Of a DNA stretch of 64,000 nucleotides, positions 7,611-16,159 are shown piece after piece (the first letter of the stretch is position 1; every line of letters begins with the position of its first letter). The stretch lies in contig NZ_NEWK01000001.1 of NCBI RefSeq assembly GCF_002217655.1, forward strand, positions 754,001 to 818,000, written 5' to 3'. Source of the DNA: Geobacillus thermocatenulatus. GTDB lineage: Bacteria; Bacillota; Bacilli; Bacillales; Anoxybacillaceae. A program made the position numbers and the translations under genes. The notes beneath the pieces were generated by a model. The model did not search any database. It had not been told where the DNA came from and was given only the letters and a program-made list of their open reading frames with translations.

Positions 7611-9197
7611 TTACACGAGCGGTCCGCCGAGTTTTTCGATGGACGGATTGATGTGGGCGAATTTTTGGAAGTTGGCGCGGAATTTTTGCGCCAGCTCTTT
7701 TGCTTTTTGTTCGTATGCTTGTTTGTCGGCCCATGTGTTTTGCGGCTGCAGGACGTCATCCGGCACGCCCGGGACGTGCGCCGGGATGGCGAGTCCGAAA
7801 ATCGGGTCTTTGACCGTTTCGACGTTGTCGAGCTCCCCTTCGACGGCGGCTTGCACCATCGCGCGGGTGTAGACGAGCTTCATGCGGCTGCCGACGCCGT
7901 ACGGCCCCCCTGTCCAGCCGGTGTTGACCAAAAAGACGCGGACGTTGTGTTCGGCGATTTTTTGCCCGAGCATTTCCGCGTATTCAACGGCCGGGCGCGG
8001 CAAAAACGGTGCGCCAAAGCACGTTGAGAACGTTGCTTCCGGTTCGGTGACGCCGCGTTCGGTGCCGGCGAGCTTGCTTGTGTAGCCGCTTAAGAAATGG
8101 TACATCGCCTGTTCGCGCGTCAGCTTGCTGATCGGCGGCAGGACGCCGAACGCATCGGCTGTCAAAAACACGATCGTGGACGGATGGCCGGCGACGCTCG
8201 GGTCGATGATGTTTTGGATCGCCTGAAGCGGGTAGGCGGCGCGTGTGTTTTCCGTCAGCGTGCCGTCGTCGTAATTCGGCACCCGCGTCGCGTCATCGAG
8301 AACGACGTTTTCGAGCACCGCGCCGAAGCCGATGGCGTCAAAAATTTGCGGCTCTTTCTCGCGCGATAGGTTGATGCATTTCGCATAGCAGCCGCCTTCG
8401 ATGTTGAAAATGCCGCGGCTTGACCAACCGTGTTCGTCATCGCCGATCAAGCGGCGGTTCGGGTCGGTCGAGAGCGTCGTTTTTCCCGTTCCCGACAAGC
8501 CGAAAAAGAGGGCGACGTCGCCTTCCTGCCCGACGTTGGCCGAGCAGTGCATCGGCAGGATGCCTTGTTCCGGCAGCACATAGTTCATGACCGAGAAAAT
8601 CGATTTTTTCATTTCGCCGGCATACTCGGTGCCGCCGATCAACACGGTGCGCCGTTCAAACGAGATGATGATGAACGCTTCCGAGCGCGTCCCGTCCACC
8701 TTCGGGTCGGCTTTAAAGTTCGGCGCGCAAATGACGGTGAATTGCGGCTCGTGCGCGGCGAGCTCCTCGGCGTTCGGCCGGATGAACAGCTGATGGACGA
8801 ACAAGTTATGCCAGGCGAATTCGTTGACGACTTGAATCGGCAGCCGGTATTTCGGATCGGCGCCGGCAAAGCCTTTAAACACGAACAGCTCATCTTTCTT
8901 CATTAAATAATCGAGCACTTTGTCGTACAGTTTGTCAAACGTTTCTGGAGACATCGGCTGGTTGACGGCTCCCCAGTCGATCGTTTGCTTCGTGGACGGT
9001 TCTTCGACGATGTATTTGTCTTTCGGCGACCGTCCGGTGTACTTGCCGGTCGTGACGGCGACTGCCCCGGTGTGGGTCAGCCGTCCTTCGTTCCGCTGCA
9101 GCACTTTCTCGACGAGCTCGGCGACGGACAGCTGATGGCGGACGTATGGTTTTTGCAGCAATACATCCAGTTTATTCGTCATATTTGCGATCCCCAT
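7611..9197 (-). CDS. pckA: phosphoenolpyruvate carboxykinase (ATP)
   Basis: Converts oxaloacetate and ATP to phosphoenolpyruvate, CO2 and ADP, the entry step of gluconeogenesis; cytosolic. The 528-residue protein shows the PEPCK kinase-1 loop [11 protein letters not shown], the kinase-2 motif LIGDDEHGW, the substrate-binding [13 protein letters not shown] and MHCSANVG. Start set at ATG 9197 (GGCAGG 8 nt upstream); a TTG two codons earlier (9203) and an ATG at 9182 are alternatives. The promoter contains a CcpN-type operator overlapping the -10, fitting repression under glycolytic conditions. Divergent from metK. Confidence 0.97.
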   Translation of the reverse strand: MGIANMTNKLDVLLQKPYVRHQLSVAELVEKVLQRNEGRLTHTGAVAVTTGKYTGRSPKDKYIVEEPSTKQTIDWGAVNQPMSPETFDKLYDKVLDYLMKKDELFVFKGFAGADPKYRLPIQVVNEFAWHNLFVHQLFIRPNAEELAAHEPQFTVICAPNFKADPKVDGTRSEAFIIISFERRTVLIGGTEYAGEMKKSIFSVMNYVLPEQGILPMHCSANVGQEGDVALFFGLSGTGKTTLSTDPNRRLIGDDEHGWSSRGIFNIEGGCYAKCINLSREKEPQIFDAIGFGAVLENVVLDDATRVPNYDDGTLTENTRAAYPLQAIQNIIDPSVAGHPSTIVFLTADAFGVLPPISKLTREQAMYHFLSGYTSKLAGTERGVTEPEATFSTCFGAPFLPRPAVEYAEMLGQKIAEHNVRVFLVNTGWTGGPYGVGSRMKLVYTRAMVQAAVEGELDNVETVKDPIFGLAIPAHVPGVPDDVLQPQNTWADKQAYEQKAKELAQKFRANFQKFAHINPSIEKLGGPLV

Positions 9198-9238
9198 ATT
9201 CAAAACCTGCCTTTTTTATTGTAATCACTCTTGAAAAT

Positions 9239-9249
9239 AGTATAACACA
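9239..9249 (-). promoter_or_regulatory. candidate CcpN operator overlapping the pckA -10
   Basis: On the minus strand TGTGTTATACT matches the CcpN consensus TRTGHYATAYW at all 11 positions. Its TATACT is the likely -10 of pckA, with TGGACT about 16 nt upstream as a weak -35. CcpN represses pckA and gapB in B. subtilis; conservation here is inference from the match. Confidence 0.6.
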
Positions 9250-9369
9250 TTTTTATTAATAGTCCATACTAATTGTGTGGGTTTTTCAAACTTTATTTTG
9301 TCCAATGTGTTGATTTCCTTGAGGAAAGAATTTTCGCGGCTGGAAATGATAAAAAATGAATTTTGATAG

Positions 9370-9399
9370 TTGACTTTGCCGATTCCATTGCGATAAGAT
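9370..9399 (+). promoter_or_regulatory. sigma-A promoter of metK
   Basis: TTGACT (9370-9375), 18-nt spacer, TAAGAT (9394-9399). The SAM riboswitch begins 17 nt further on. Confidence 0.75.
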
Positions 9400-9415
9400 A
9401 AGTCATTGAACGGAT

Positions 9416-9532
9416 ACTCTTATCCCGAGCCGGTGGAGGGACAGGCCCGATGAAGCCCAGCAACCGTCACAACTGTACATGTGTGAAATGGTGCTAACCT
9501 GTGGCAAGGCGCAGTCCTTGAACGATAAGAGT
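9416..9532 (+). ncRNA. SAM-I (S-box) riboswitch of metK
   Basis: P1 is formed by ACTCTTATC (9416-9424) and GATAAGAGT (9524-9532). Between them are the hallmark S-box elements GAGCCGGTGGAGGGA, GATGAAGCCCAGCAACC and GGTGCTAACCTGTGGCAAGGC. Binding of S-adenosylmethionine should stabilise P1 and let the terminator at 9558-9591 form, shutting off metK, the gene that makes the ligand. Confidence 0.97.
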
Positions 9533-9557
9533 GAAAGGAGCAATACGATTGCCATGG

Positions 9558-9591
9558 CCTTTCCTCAGCCGTTACAGGAAAGGTTTTTTAT
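9558..9591 (+). terminator. riboswitch-controlled terminator upstream of metK
   Basis: CCTTTCCT (9558-9565) pairs with AGGAAAGG (9576-9583), followed by six T. It is the expression platform of the S-box. Confidence 0.92.
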
Positions 9592-9659
9592 ATTGCGAAG
9601 GGAAAAAGGGAAATGAGTTCCGTGTCGCCACATTATGCCAAGAGGAGGAAACAAACCGA

Positions 9660-10865
9660 ATGTCAGCCAAACGCCGCTTGTTTACGTCAGAGTCTGTGAC
9701 GGAAGGACATCCGGATAAAATTTGCGATCAAATTTCTGATGCCATTTTGGATGCCATTTTGGAAAAAGATCCGAACGCCCGCGTCGCTTGCGAAACGAGC
9801 GTGACGACCGGGCTGGTGCTTGTGAGCGGGGAAATCACGACGTCAACGTACGTGGACATTCCGCGCATCGTCCGCGATACGGTTCGGGAGATCGGCTACA
9901 CGCGCGCCAAATACGGATTTGACGCCGATACGTGCGCGGTGCTGACGTCGATTGACGAACAGTCGCCGGACATTGCGATGGGGGTTGACCGGGCGCTCGA
10001 GGCGCGCGAAGGTCAGATGACTGACGAGGAAATTGAAGCGATCGGCGCCGGCGACCAAGGATTGATGTTTGGGTTCGCTTGCAATGAGACAGAAGAATTG
10101 ATGCCGTTGCCGATTTCGCTTGCGCACCGCCTGGCGCGCCGATTGGCGGAAGTGCGCAAAACGGACGTCTTGCCGTACTTGCGGCCGGACGGAAAAACGC
10201 AAGTGACGATCGAATACGATGAAAACGGCAAACCGGTGCGCGTCGATACGATCGTCGTGTCCGCGCAGCACCATCCAGAAATTACCCAAGAGCAAATCCA
10301 GCGCGACATTAAGGAACATGTCATCAAGCCGGTCGTGCCGGCGGAGCTGCTTGATGAGAACACGAACTATTTCATCAACCCGACAGGACGATTTGTCATC
10401 GGCGGTCCGCAAGGGGATGCCGGGTTGACGGGGCGGAAAATCATCGTCGATACGTACGGCGGCTACGCCCGTCACGGGGGCGGCGCGTTCTCGGGCAAAG
10501 ATCCGACGAAAGTCGACCGTTCGGCGGCGTATGCGGCCCGCTATGTCGCGAAAAACATCGTCGCGGCAGGGCTTGCCGACAAATGCGAAGTGCAGCTTGC
10601 CTACGCGATCGGCGTCGCCCGCCCGGTTTCGATTTCGATCGATACGTTCGGCACCGGCAAAGTGTCGGAAGACATTTTGATTGAAGTCGTGCGCAACAAC
10701 TTCGATCTCCGCCCGGCGGGCATTATCAAAATGCTCGATCTTCGCCGCCCGATTTACAAACAGACGGCCGCTTACGGGCATTTCGGGCGCACGGATATCG
10801 ACCTGCCGTGGGAGCGCACCGATAAAGCGGCGACGCTGAGAGAACAAGCGCTGGCGAACAAGTAA
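9660..10865 (+). CDS. metK: S-adenosylmethionine synthetase
   Basis: Condenses methionine and ATP to S-adenosylmethionine with release of phosphate and pyrophosphate; cytosolic tetramer. The 401-residue protein has the three-domain MetK layout with signatures [17 protein letters not shown] at the N-terminus, [10 protein letters not shown] and [22 protein letters not shown] 9660 follows AGAGGAGG; the longer open frame back to 9531 overlaps the riboswitch and terminator and is not coding. Regulated by the SAM-I riboswitch; ends in a terminator shared with the opposing ytoA gene. Confidence 0.98.
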   Translation: MSAKRRLFTSESVTEGHPDKICDQISDAILDAILEKDPNARVACETSVTTGLVLVSGEITTSTYVDIPRIVRDTVREIGYTRAKYGFDADTCAVLTSIDEQSPDIAMGVDRALEAREGQMTDEEIEAIGAGDQGLMFGFACNETEELMPLPISLAHRLARRLAEVRKTDVLPYLRPDGKTQVTIEYDENGKPVRVDTIVVSAQHHPEITQEQIQRDIKEHVIKPVVPAELLDENTNYFINPTGRFVIGGPQGDAGLTGRKIIVDTYGGYARHGGGAFSGKDPTKVDRSAAYAARYVAKNIVAAGLADKCEVQLAYAIGVARPVSISIDTFGTGKVSEDILIEVVRNNFDLRPAGIIKMLDLRRPIYKQTAAYGHFGRTDIDLPWERTDKAATLREQALANK

Positions 10866-10921
10866 GGCCGGACGGCGCGGATGCGCGAGTCGTTTCGGGC
10901 GTCGGCAAACGCAACAGCACA

Positions 10922-10950
10922 AGAGCTGCCGGATCACGGCAGCTCTTTTT
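10922..10950. terminator. bidirectional terminator between metK and ytoA
   Basis: AGAGCTGCCG (10922-10931) / CGGCAGCTCT (10937-10946) with T-run; it overlaps the ytoA stop codon at 10934. Confidence 0.85.
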
Positions 10951-11476
10951 CGTGAGGACGCGCGGCTTGCTGCAGCGCCTTGTAATACTGCCCTTTCTCG
11001 ACATATTCACGGCGGATGCGCTCCATTTCGCGGATGTCGTCTTCCGTCAGTTCGCGGACGACTTTCGCCGGCCGGCCGAGGGCGAGCGTGTTGGGCGGAA
11101 TGTTTTTGCCCGGCGGCACTAAACTGCCGGCGCCGATAAACGCGCCTTCCCCGATTTCTGCGCGGTCCAAAATGATCGAGCCCATGCCGATGAGCGCGTT
11201 TTTGCGAACGATGGCGCTGTGCAAAATGACTTGATGGCCGACGGTTACACCGTCTTCAATGATAAGCGGATTGTTTGGACTTTGATGCAAAATTGAGTTA
11301 TCTTGAATATTGACCCGGTTGCCGATCACCGTCGGCGCCACGTCGCCGCGAATGACGGTATTGAACCAAATGCTCGTCTCTTCGCCGATCACGACATCGC
11401 CGGTGATCGTCACATAGTCGGCGATAAAGGCGGATGCGGCAATTTGCGGCGTTTTGCCTTTGTATGGGTAAATCAT
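10934..11476 (-). CDS. ytoA: gamma-carbonic anhydrase-like hexapeptide-repeat protein (YtoA)
   Basis: A 180-residue left-handed beta-helix protein: repeated (I/V)G-x-x-(S/T/A) hexapeptides run from about residue 20 to 140 (VTITGDVVIGEETSIW, IGEGAFIGAGSLV), followed by a C-terminal helix. The zinc-type histidines expected for gamma-class carbonic anhydrases are present in ILHQSPN and GHQVILHSAIV. Activity is unproven for the YtoA branch; the fold is secure. Start ATG 11476 has AAAGGA 10 nt upstream; the longer frame upstream lacks a ribosome site. Confidence 0.88.
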   Translation of the reverse strand: MIYPYKGKTPQIAASAFIADYVTITGDVVIGEETSIWFNTVIRGDVAPTVIGNRVNIQDNSILHQSPNNPLIIEDGVTVGHQVILHSAIVRKNALIGMGSIILDRAEIGEGAFIGAGSLVPPGKNIPPNTLALGRPAKVVRELTEDDIREMERIRREYVEKGQYYKALQQAARPHEKELP

Positions 11477-11815
11477 GGGCGTTCGTTCCTTTCTATGGCA
11501 AAATCGATCGTTCACCATGTATTGTACAACGAGGCGTCCAAATCGCCAACGAAAGCGAACGCGCCTAATCGAGATTGGTGAAAAACGTTTCGTTTCGCCT
11601 GATGAGGGGTTGGGATCGGGAAAGAAGATCCGATTCCACAAAGCTTCTCAACATGGGAAGAACCGTTGTTGAGCGGCTTTTTCATTTCATCGCCGCCCCT
11701 TTTATGGGTTTGCCCCGGCTGCATTGATGGCAATACTGAAAGACGAGATCGCAGGCTGTTCAGACGGGAACCGATTTTGGTTGCCGATAAGATGGAAATG
11801 CTAGGAGACGAGACC
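11477..11815. other. intergenic region between divergent ytoA and ytpB with an internal terminator
   Basis: No gene seen. It holds presumed promoters for ytoA (minus) and ytpB (plus) and a terminator-like hairpin at 11641-11683 well upstream of ytpB, suggesting a short leader transcript. Confidence 0.5.
11641..11683 (+). terminator. orphan terminator/attenuator upstream of ytpB
   Basis: AAGCTTCTCAAC (11641-11652) pairs with GTTGAGCGGCTT (11668-11679), then TTTTTC. No plus-strand gene lies between metK's own terminator and this point, so it may end a leader RNA and control ytpB. Confidence 0.55.
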
Positions 11816-12925
11816 ATGGTGTTTGCACCTGAGGTGAGCCGATTGAACATTCCGAAAAACCCCATCGCCTTGATGAAAATGGTGTATCGTGACGTGCTTC
11901 CGCTTGTCCACCGCGAGCTTGCCTATTGGCGGCGCCAGGCCGAGTGCATTCCCGACCCGGAGCTTCGGCGCCAGGCCTTGGCGAGCATCGCGTCGAAAAC
12001 GTTCCATTGCGAAGGCGGCTCCATTTTGGCGCTCTTGGCCGGAGAAAACATGGAGGATTGCATCCGCTTTATCGTGGCTTACCAGACGATCAGCGATTAT
12101 TTGGATAATTTGTGCGACCGCAGCACCTCGCTCGATCCGCTCGACTTTCGCGCCTTGCACGATTCGATGCCGGACGCGTTGACGATCGGCGCGGAGCCGT
12201 CGAACTATTACCGCCATCGCCGCGAGCAGGAAGACGGCGGCTATTTGCCAGCGCTCGTCCGCACGTGCCAAGAGGTGCTCGAGACGGTGCGCCATTATGA
12301 GACGATCGCCCCATTTTTGCATGAATTGGCCGGATATTATTGCGACTTGCAAGTGCATAAACATGTCGAAGCGAGCGAGCGGGTGCCGCGGCTGGTGCAA
12401 TGGTTTACGCAATACAAAGACGCCTTGCCGCCGATGGAATGGTATGAGTTTTCCGCCTGCTCCGGTTCGACGCTCGGTATTTTCTGCCTCGTCGCCTATG
12501 CGTTTGGCGAATCGCTGCCGCCGGAGATGGCGAGACAAGTGCGCGACGGTTATTTTCCATACATTCAAGGGCTGCACATTTTGCTCGACTATTTGATCGA
12601 TCAAGAGGAAGATCGGAACGGCGGCGATTTGAATTTTTGCTTTTACTATCCGAATGAAACGGTGATGCTTGAGCGGCTTTGCCATTTCATCGAAGAGGCC
12701 GACCGCCATGTCGGCGCCCTTCCGCACGGCGAGTTTCACCGCCTCATCCACCGAGGGCTTCTTGGGTTGTATTTGTCGGATGCCAAGGTGAAAAAGCAGC
12801 GCGGGCTGCGCCGGCTGGCGCGCCGGCTCGTCCGCGCTGGCGGGGCGGCGTCGCAGTTTTTCTATTGGAACGGAAAAGCGTACCGCTTTTGGCAGGAGCG
12901 GCAAAAACGGCTGTCCTTTTCGTAA
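11816..12925 (+). CDS. ytpB: tetraprenyl-beta-curcumene synthase (YtpB, DUF2600)
   Basis: Large terpene cyclase of the YtpB family that converts heptaprenyl diphosphate (or analogous polyprenyl diphosphates) to tetraprenyl-beta-curcumene, an early step to C35 sesquarterpenes. At 369 residues it has the family length; acidic motifs (QTISDYLDNLCDRS and LLDYLIDQEEDRNGGDLN) fit Mg-diphosphate binding. The start at 11816 follows AGGAGA by 7 nt; the frame is open further upstream but overlaps the attenuator-like hairpin. Ends at a hairpin shared with the convergent mnmM. Confidence 0.9.
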   Translation: MVFAPEVSRLNIPKNPIALMKMVYRDVLPLVHRELAYWRRQAECIPDPELRRQALASIASKTFHCEGGSILALLAGENMEDCIRFIVAYQTISDYLDNLCDRSTSLDPLDFRALHDSMPDALTIGAEPSNYYRHRREQEDGGYLPALVRTCQEVLETVRHYETIAPFLHELAGYYCDLQVHKHVEASERVPRLVQWFTQYKDALPPMEWYEFSACSGSTLGIFCLVAYAFGESLPPEMARQVRDGYFPYIQGLHILLDYLIDQEEDRNGGDLNFCFYYPNETVMLERLCHFIEEADRHVGALPHGEFHRLIHRGLLGLYLSDAKVKKQRGLRRLARRLVRAGGAASQFFYWNGKAYRFWQERQKRLSFS

Positions 12926-12940
12926 GGGCAGCCGTTTGCT
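12907..12940. terminator. terminator between convergent ytpB and mnmM
   Basis: ACGGCTGTCCTT (12907-12918) / AAGGGCAGCCGT (12924-12935), overlapping the ytpB stop. Confidence 0.75.
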
Positions 12941-12973
12941 TGTATCGGCAAAAAGGGACTGGGTTCGATCCAT

Positions 12974-13561
12974 TCAGGCGCCCTGATCTGCCCGGGTTTC
13001 GAGCGCGAGCAAAAACGGCGGGTTGTTTTGCCGATTGATGAATTCGTATTTCAAGACATGGATGCGCCGTTGATCAAGAGAGCGGACGTAATCAAGGAGC
13101 GCGTCGCGTTCGCGCTTTCCTTCCGGATGGCCTTGGTAGACGACAAGAACGATGACGCCGCCCGGCTTTAGGATGGAAAGAAGCTGATCGACTGCTTTGA
13201 TCGTCGATTCCGGCTTGGTGGCGATTTGCTTATTGCCGCCCGGCAAATAGCCGAGGTTGAACACGGCGCCGGAGATGCGTCCGTGTACAGCGGCGGGAAG
13301 CGTGTCAAGCAGTTCGCTATGGCTTCGTTCGAACAACGTCGCCCGCCCGCATAGCCCATGTTCCGCGAGGCGGGCGGAAGCGGCGGTGATGGCCTCAGGC
13401 TGAATGTCAAATCCGAACACATGGCCTGTCTCCCCGACGCGTTCGGCCAAATACACCGTGTCGTGCCCGTTGCCAACCGTCGCATCGACGGCGATGTCGC
13501 CTTCGTTGACTGCTTGATCAAGCAAAAAGCGGGCGAACGGCAAAATGTTCAGTAAAGCCAT
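12974..13561 (-). CDS. mnmM: class I SAM-dependent tRNA methyltransferase MnmM (YtqB)
   Basis: A 195-residue Rossmann methyltransferase. Motif I is VDATVGNGHDT; further motifs are FGFDIQPEAI and FNLGYLPGGNK. YtqB orthologues in Gram-positive bacteria methylate 5-aminomethyl-2-thiouridine at the tRNA wobble position to mnm5s2U. Start ATG 13561 has AAGGAGGGG 8 nt upstream. In B. subtilis the neighbour is ytqA; here that gene is absent on the upstream side. Confidence 0.87.
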   Translation of the reverse strand: MALLNILPFARFLLDQAVNEGDIAVDATVGNGHDTVYLAERVGETGHVFGFDIQPEAITAASARLAEHGLCGRATLFERSHSELLDTLPAAVHGRISGAVFNLGYLPGGNKQIATKPESTIKAVDQLLSILKPGGVIVLVVYQGHPEGKRERDALLDYVRSLDQRRIHVLKYEFINRQNNPPFLLALETRADQGA

Positions 13562-13676
13562 CAGTTGGCCCCTCCTTGTGATCGTTTCATCGTTTATGTT
13601 GGCAGGCGTGGTGCTGCGCCAAAGATGTCGGATGCCCTCGCTTTTTCCCTAAAGCCTCGCCATCCTCTGCGCCGGC

Positions 13677-13793
13677 GTGACAGAAAACCTTGAGCTGACC
13701 GACATCGGCCTGATCGAGCTGAACGAAGATCCTCACGTCGGCATTGTAACAAAAACTTCATGGAAAATCGACCGCTGCCAATCATTGGCGTGA
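13677..13793 (+). pseudogene. possible gene remnant, 38 codons
   Basis: An open stretch from GTG 13677 to TGA 13793 reads like coding sequence (VTENLELTDIGLIEL, then DPHVGIVTKTSW) and is surrounded by non-coding DNA, but it has no ribosome site. It may be debris of a deleted gene. I do not recognise the parent. Confidence 0.25.
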
Positions 13794-13854
13794 TACGGCC
13801 GGCCGATGCGGCGCATAGTAAACATGAGGGAATATCACGAAACGAGGTGAGCGC

Positions 13855-14118
13855 ATGGCGACAAGACAATCCGTTGAGGAATTTTTGCAGCGGTGTGAAG
13901 ATGTGATCCGCTACGCGAAAGAGCAATATACGGAAGCGCAAAAGCAGGAGCATTACAACATCACCGAATACACCAACGCCCAGCAGATGCTCGAGCAGAC
14001 GGTCATCGACCTAGCGCACTTGGCGCGAAGCTGCAACGCCCAGCAGCGCGAGCAGCTGCATCGGATGCGGCTTCAGCTCGAGCAATTGCAAAACGACATG
14101 ATTTTGCTTGACCGCTAA
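13855..14118 (+). CDS. ytzC: YtzC-family small protein (DUF2524)
   Basis: An 87-residue, mostly helical and Gln-rich soluble protein (FLQRCEDVIRYAKEQY, QLHRMRLQLEQLQNDM), matching the YtzC family of unknown function in Bacillaceae. ATG at 13855 with GAGGTGAG upstream. No catalytic motifs. Likely acts as a short coiled-coil; the role is unknown. Confidence 0.8.
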   Translation: MATRQSVEEFLQRCEDVIRYAKEQYTEAQKQEHYNITEYTNAQQMLEQTVIDLAHLARSCNAQQREQLHRMRLQLEQLQNDMILLDR

Positions 14119-14197
14119 AACGGGAAGCGGCCGCATGGCGATCATGTTGCCAAGCGGCATCTGTTCGCTTGACTGATGAAACGAGGAGGAACACGGC

Positions 14198-14362
14198 ATG
14201 AAGCGACGCCTGAAACAAACGAATCCAGAACAAAAAACACCTAGCGGTCAAAACAATAACGATCTTGAGCTTGGCCAAGACTTTGACCCGGTGAAGCTGG
14301 CGAAAAAGCAATACGAGAAAACGGGCGGCCAACCGATCCGCTCCAAGCAGCGGAACGGGTGA
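14198..14362 (+). CDS. 54-residue hydrophilic basic protein
   Basis: Short reading frame with a strong ribosome site (GAGGAGGAACACGGC before ATG) and its own terminator right after the stop. The product is rich in Lys, Arg, Gln and Asn (MKRRLKQTNPEQKT at the start, FDPVKLAKKQYEKTGG later) and has no hydrophobic segment. Composition resembles small spore-associated proteins of Bacillaceae, but no specific family is recognised. Confidence 0.6.
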   Translation: MKRRLKQTNPEQKTPSGQNNNDLELGQDFDPVKLAKKQYEKTGGQPIRSKQRNG

Positions 14363-14366
14363 CGAT

Positions 14367-14406
14367 AAGCCAAAGGGGCGGAAGCCGCTTTGGCTTGTTC
14401 TTCTTT
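14367..14406 (+). terminator. terminator after the 54-residue protein gene
   Basis: AAGCCAAAG / CTTTGGCTT (14367-14396) with inner GCGG/CCGC pairs, followed by TTCTTCTTTT. Confidence 0.8.
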
Positions 14407-14572
14407 TCGCGCAGGAGCCCCGCTTCAAAAGCCATTGTTTCCGTGGGGAGTCAGTTTGGCAAAAAAGTGGCGGAGGCATCGGAACGCTCCGCCTTTTTGA
14501 TTGCATTTTTTCCTGTTTTCCCCTACAATTATTTCGGAACTCAAAATAAAAGTCAGAAAAGGATGATAACCG

Positions 14573-15772
14573 ATGCCCCGCGCTCTTTGGTGGCTGCTTG
14601 TCGGCATGGCGCTCAATGTGACAGGGGCGTCGTTTCTATGGCCGCTAAACACGATCTATTTGCATGAACAGCTCGGTCAGCCGCTCGCTGTCGCTGGTGT
14701 CGTGCTCATGCTCAACTCTGGGGGAAGCGTCATTGGCAGCTTGGCCGGCGGCTTTTTGTTTGACCGGATCGGCGGGTTTCGCGTTTTGTTGGCCGGGGCG
14801 TGCTTGACGATAGCCGCGCTCGGCGGCTTAAGCGTTTGGCATGGTTGGCCGCATTATGCCGTGTTTTTGGCGTTTGTCGGCGTTGGCAGCGGCGTCGTCT
14901 TTCCGGCGGCGTCGGCGTACGCTGGAACGATTTGGCCGGAAGGGGGGCGGCGGGCGTTCAACGCCTTGTATGTCGCGCAAAACATCGGCGTCGCCGTCGG
15001 TTCGGCGCTTGGCGGGCTTGTCGCTTCATATTCGTTCTCGCTCGTTTTTTTCGCCAACCTTTTGTTGTATGCCGTGTTTTTGTTTACGGTTGTGGCTGGG
15101 CTGCGCCGCGTTCCGTTGCCGCCGCGGCGGAAAAAAGAGCGAGAGGGCCGGACGGGGGACGAGGCGTCCCGGGCACACATCCGCGCCCTCGTCCTTCTTT
15201 GTGTCGGCTATGGACTGTGCTGGTTGAGCTATGTCCAATGGTCGACGACGATCGCCGCCTATACGCGCGAGCTCGGGATACCGGTCGGGCAGTACAGCTT
15301 GCTTTGGACGATCAACGGCGCGTTGATCGTCTTGGCCCAGCCGCTGTTGTCAGCGCTCATCCGCCGCTTCATGCCGACGTTGAAGCGGCAAATCGTGATC
15401 GGTTTTTTGATTTTCGCCGTTTCGTTTGCTATGCTGTTGGGGGCGCATTCGTTTGCCGAGTTTGCTGCGTCCATGATGGTGCTCACGATCGCCGAGATGA
15501 TCGTCTGGCCGGCGATTCCGGCCGCGGTGAATGAATGGGCGCCGCCGGGGAAGGCCGGGTTGTACCAAGGAATTGTCAACGGAACGGCCACGGTCGGACG
15601 GATGATCGGACCGGTCATCGGCGGCTCGGTCGCCGATCTGTTTGGAATGAAGCTGCTCATCATGATGTTAGCATTGTTTGCCTTATTGGCGGTGCTGGCC
15701 GCGCTTTTGCATGATCGTCATCTCCCGAAGCGGACGGAGAACGCGGATGAAAAAACCGCGGCTTCCGTATAG
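14573..15772 (+). CDS. yttB: MFS transporter (YttB-like)
   Basis: A 399-residue membrane protein with 12 predicted hydrophobic helices and a basic central loop (RRKKEREGRTGDE). The segment FDRIGG between helices 2 and 3 is the usual MFS signature. Synteny with leuS supports YttB, a multidrug-type facilitator of unknown substrate. ATG 14573 follows AAAGGATG. Ends 90 bp before the leuS control region. Confidence 0.85.
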   Translation: MPRALWWLLVGMALNVTGASFLWPLNTIYLHEQLGQPLAVAGVVLMLNSGGSVIGSLAGGFLFDRIGGFRVLLAGACLTIAALGGLSVWHGWPHYAVFLAFVGVGSGVVFPAASAYAGTIWPEGGRRAFNALYVAQNIGVAVGSALGGLVASYSFSLVFFANLLLYAVFLFTVVAGLRRVPLPPRRKKEREGRTGDEASRAHIRALVLLCVGYGLCWLSYVQWSTTIAAYTRELGIPVGQYSLLWTINGALIVLAQPLLSALIRRFMPTLKRQIVIGFLIFAVSFAMLLGAHSFAEFAASMMVLTIAEMIVWPAIPAAVNEWAPPGKAGLYQGIVNGTATVGRMIGPVIGGSVADLFGMKLLIMMLALFALLAVLAALLHDRHLPKRTENADEKTAASV

Positions 15773-15786
15773 ATTTCGACTTGCAA

Positions 15787-15824
15787 TTGATCGACAAATT
15801 TTTTAAAATAATAATAAATTTGTC
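15787..15824 (+). promoter_or_regulatory. leuS promoter region with an AT-rich inverted repeat
   Basis: TTGATC (15787-15792), 16 nt, TAATAA (15809-15814) is the likely promoter. It is overlapped by a perfect inverted repeat GACAAATTT (15793-15801) / AAATTTGTC (15816-15824), which could be an operator or a terminator for yttB. Confidence 0.45.
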
Positions 15825-15861
15825 ATTCTGTCCACTCATCGGTCGATTCATGTGCGAATAA

Positions 15862-16107
15862 GGCGAATAACGATGAAGAGGAGCAGTAGCGGGCCCGACG
15901 GACGGCAGAGAGTTGACGGATGGTGCGAGTCAACCGAAGTCGGCCCGTGAACTCGCCTCGGAGTTGCCGGCGCGAACGATCCCCGACAGCGCCGGCCGTC
16001 GATCCGCGTTAAGGAAGAAAGCGGGTGCGCCGTTTGGCGCGCCAAAAAGGGTGGTACCGCGGGAAGCGCGCCTCTCGTCCCTTTGCGTGGGGATGGGGGG
16101 TTTTTTT
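15862..16107 (+). ncRNA. T-box leader of leuS (Leu, CUC specifier)
   Basis: The conserved AGGGTGGTACCGCG is at 16048-16061; the AGUA loop motif is at 15885-15888 and the specifier CUC (Leu) follows GAA at 15952-15954. A GC-rich hairpin (16071-16100) with seven T is the terminator. Uncharged tRNA-Leu should base-pair with both specifier and T-box sequences and allow read-through into leuS. Confidence 0.95.
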
Positions 16108-16159
16108 GTACATATTTTCGTCCATGATGCAAGTAGAACTGGATAGGAGGAGTGCTGCG

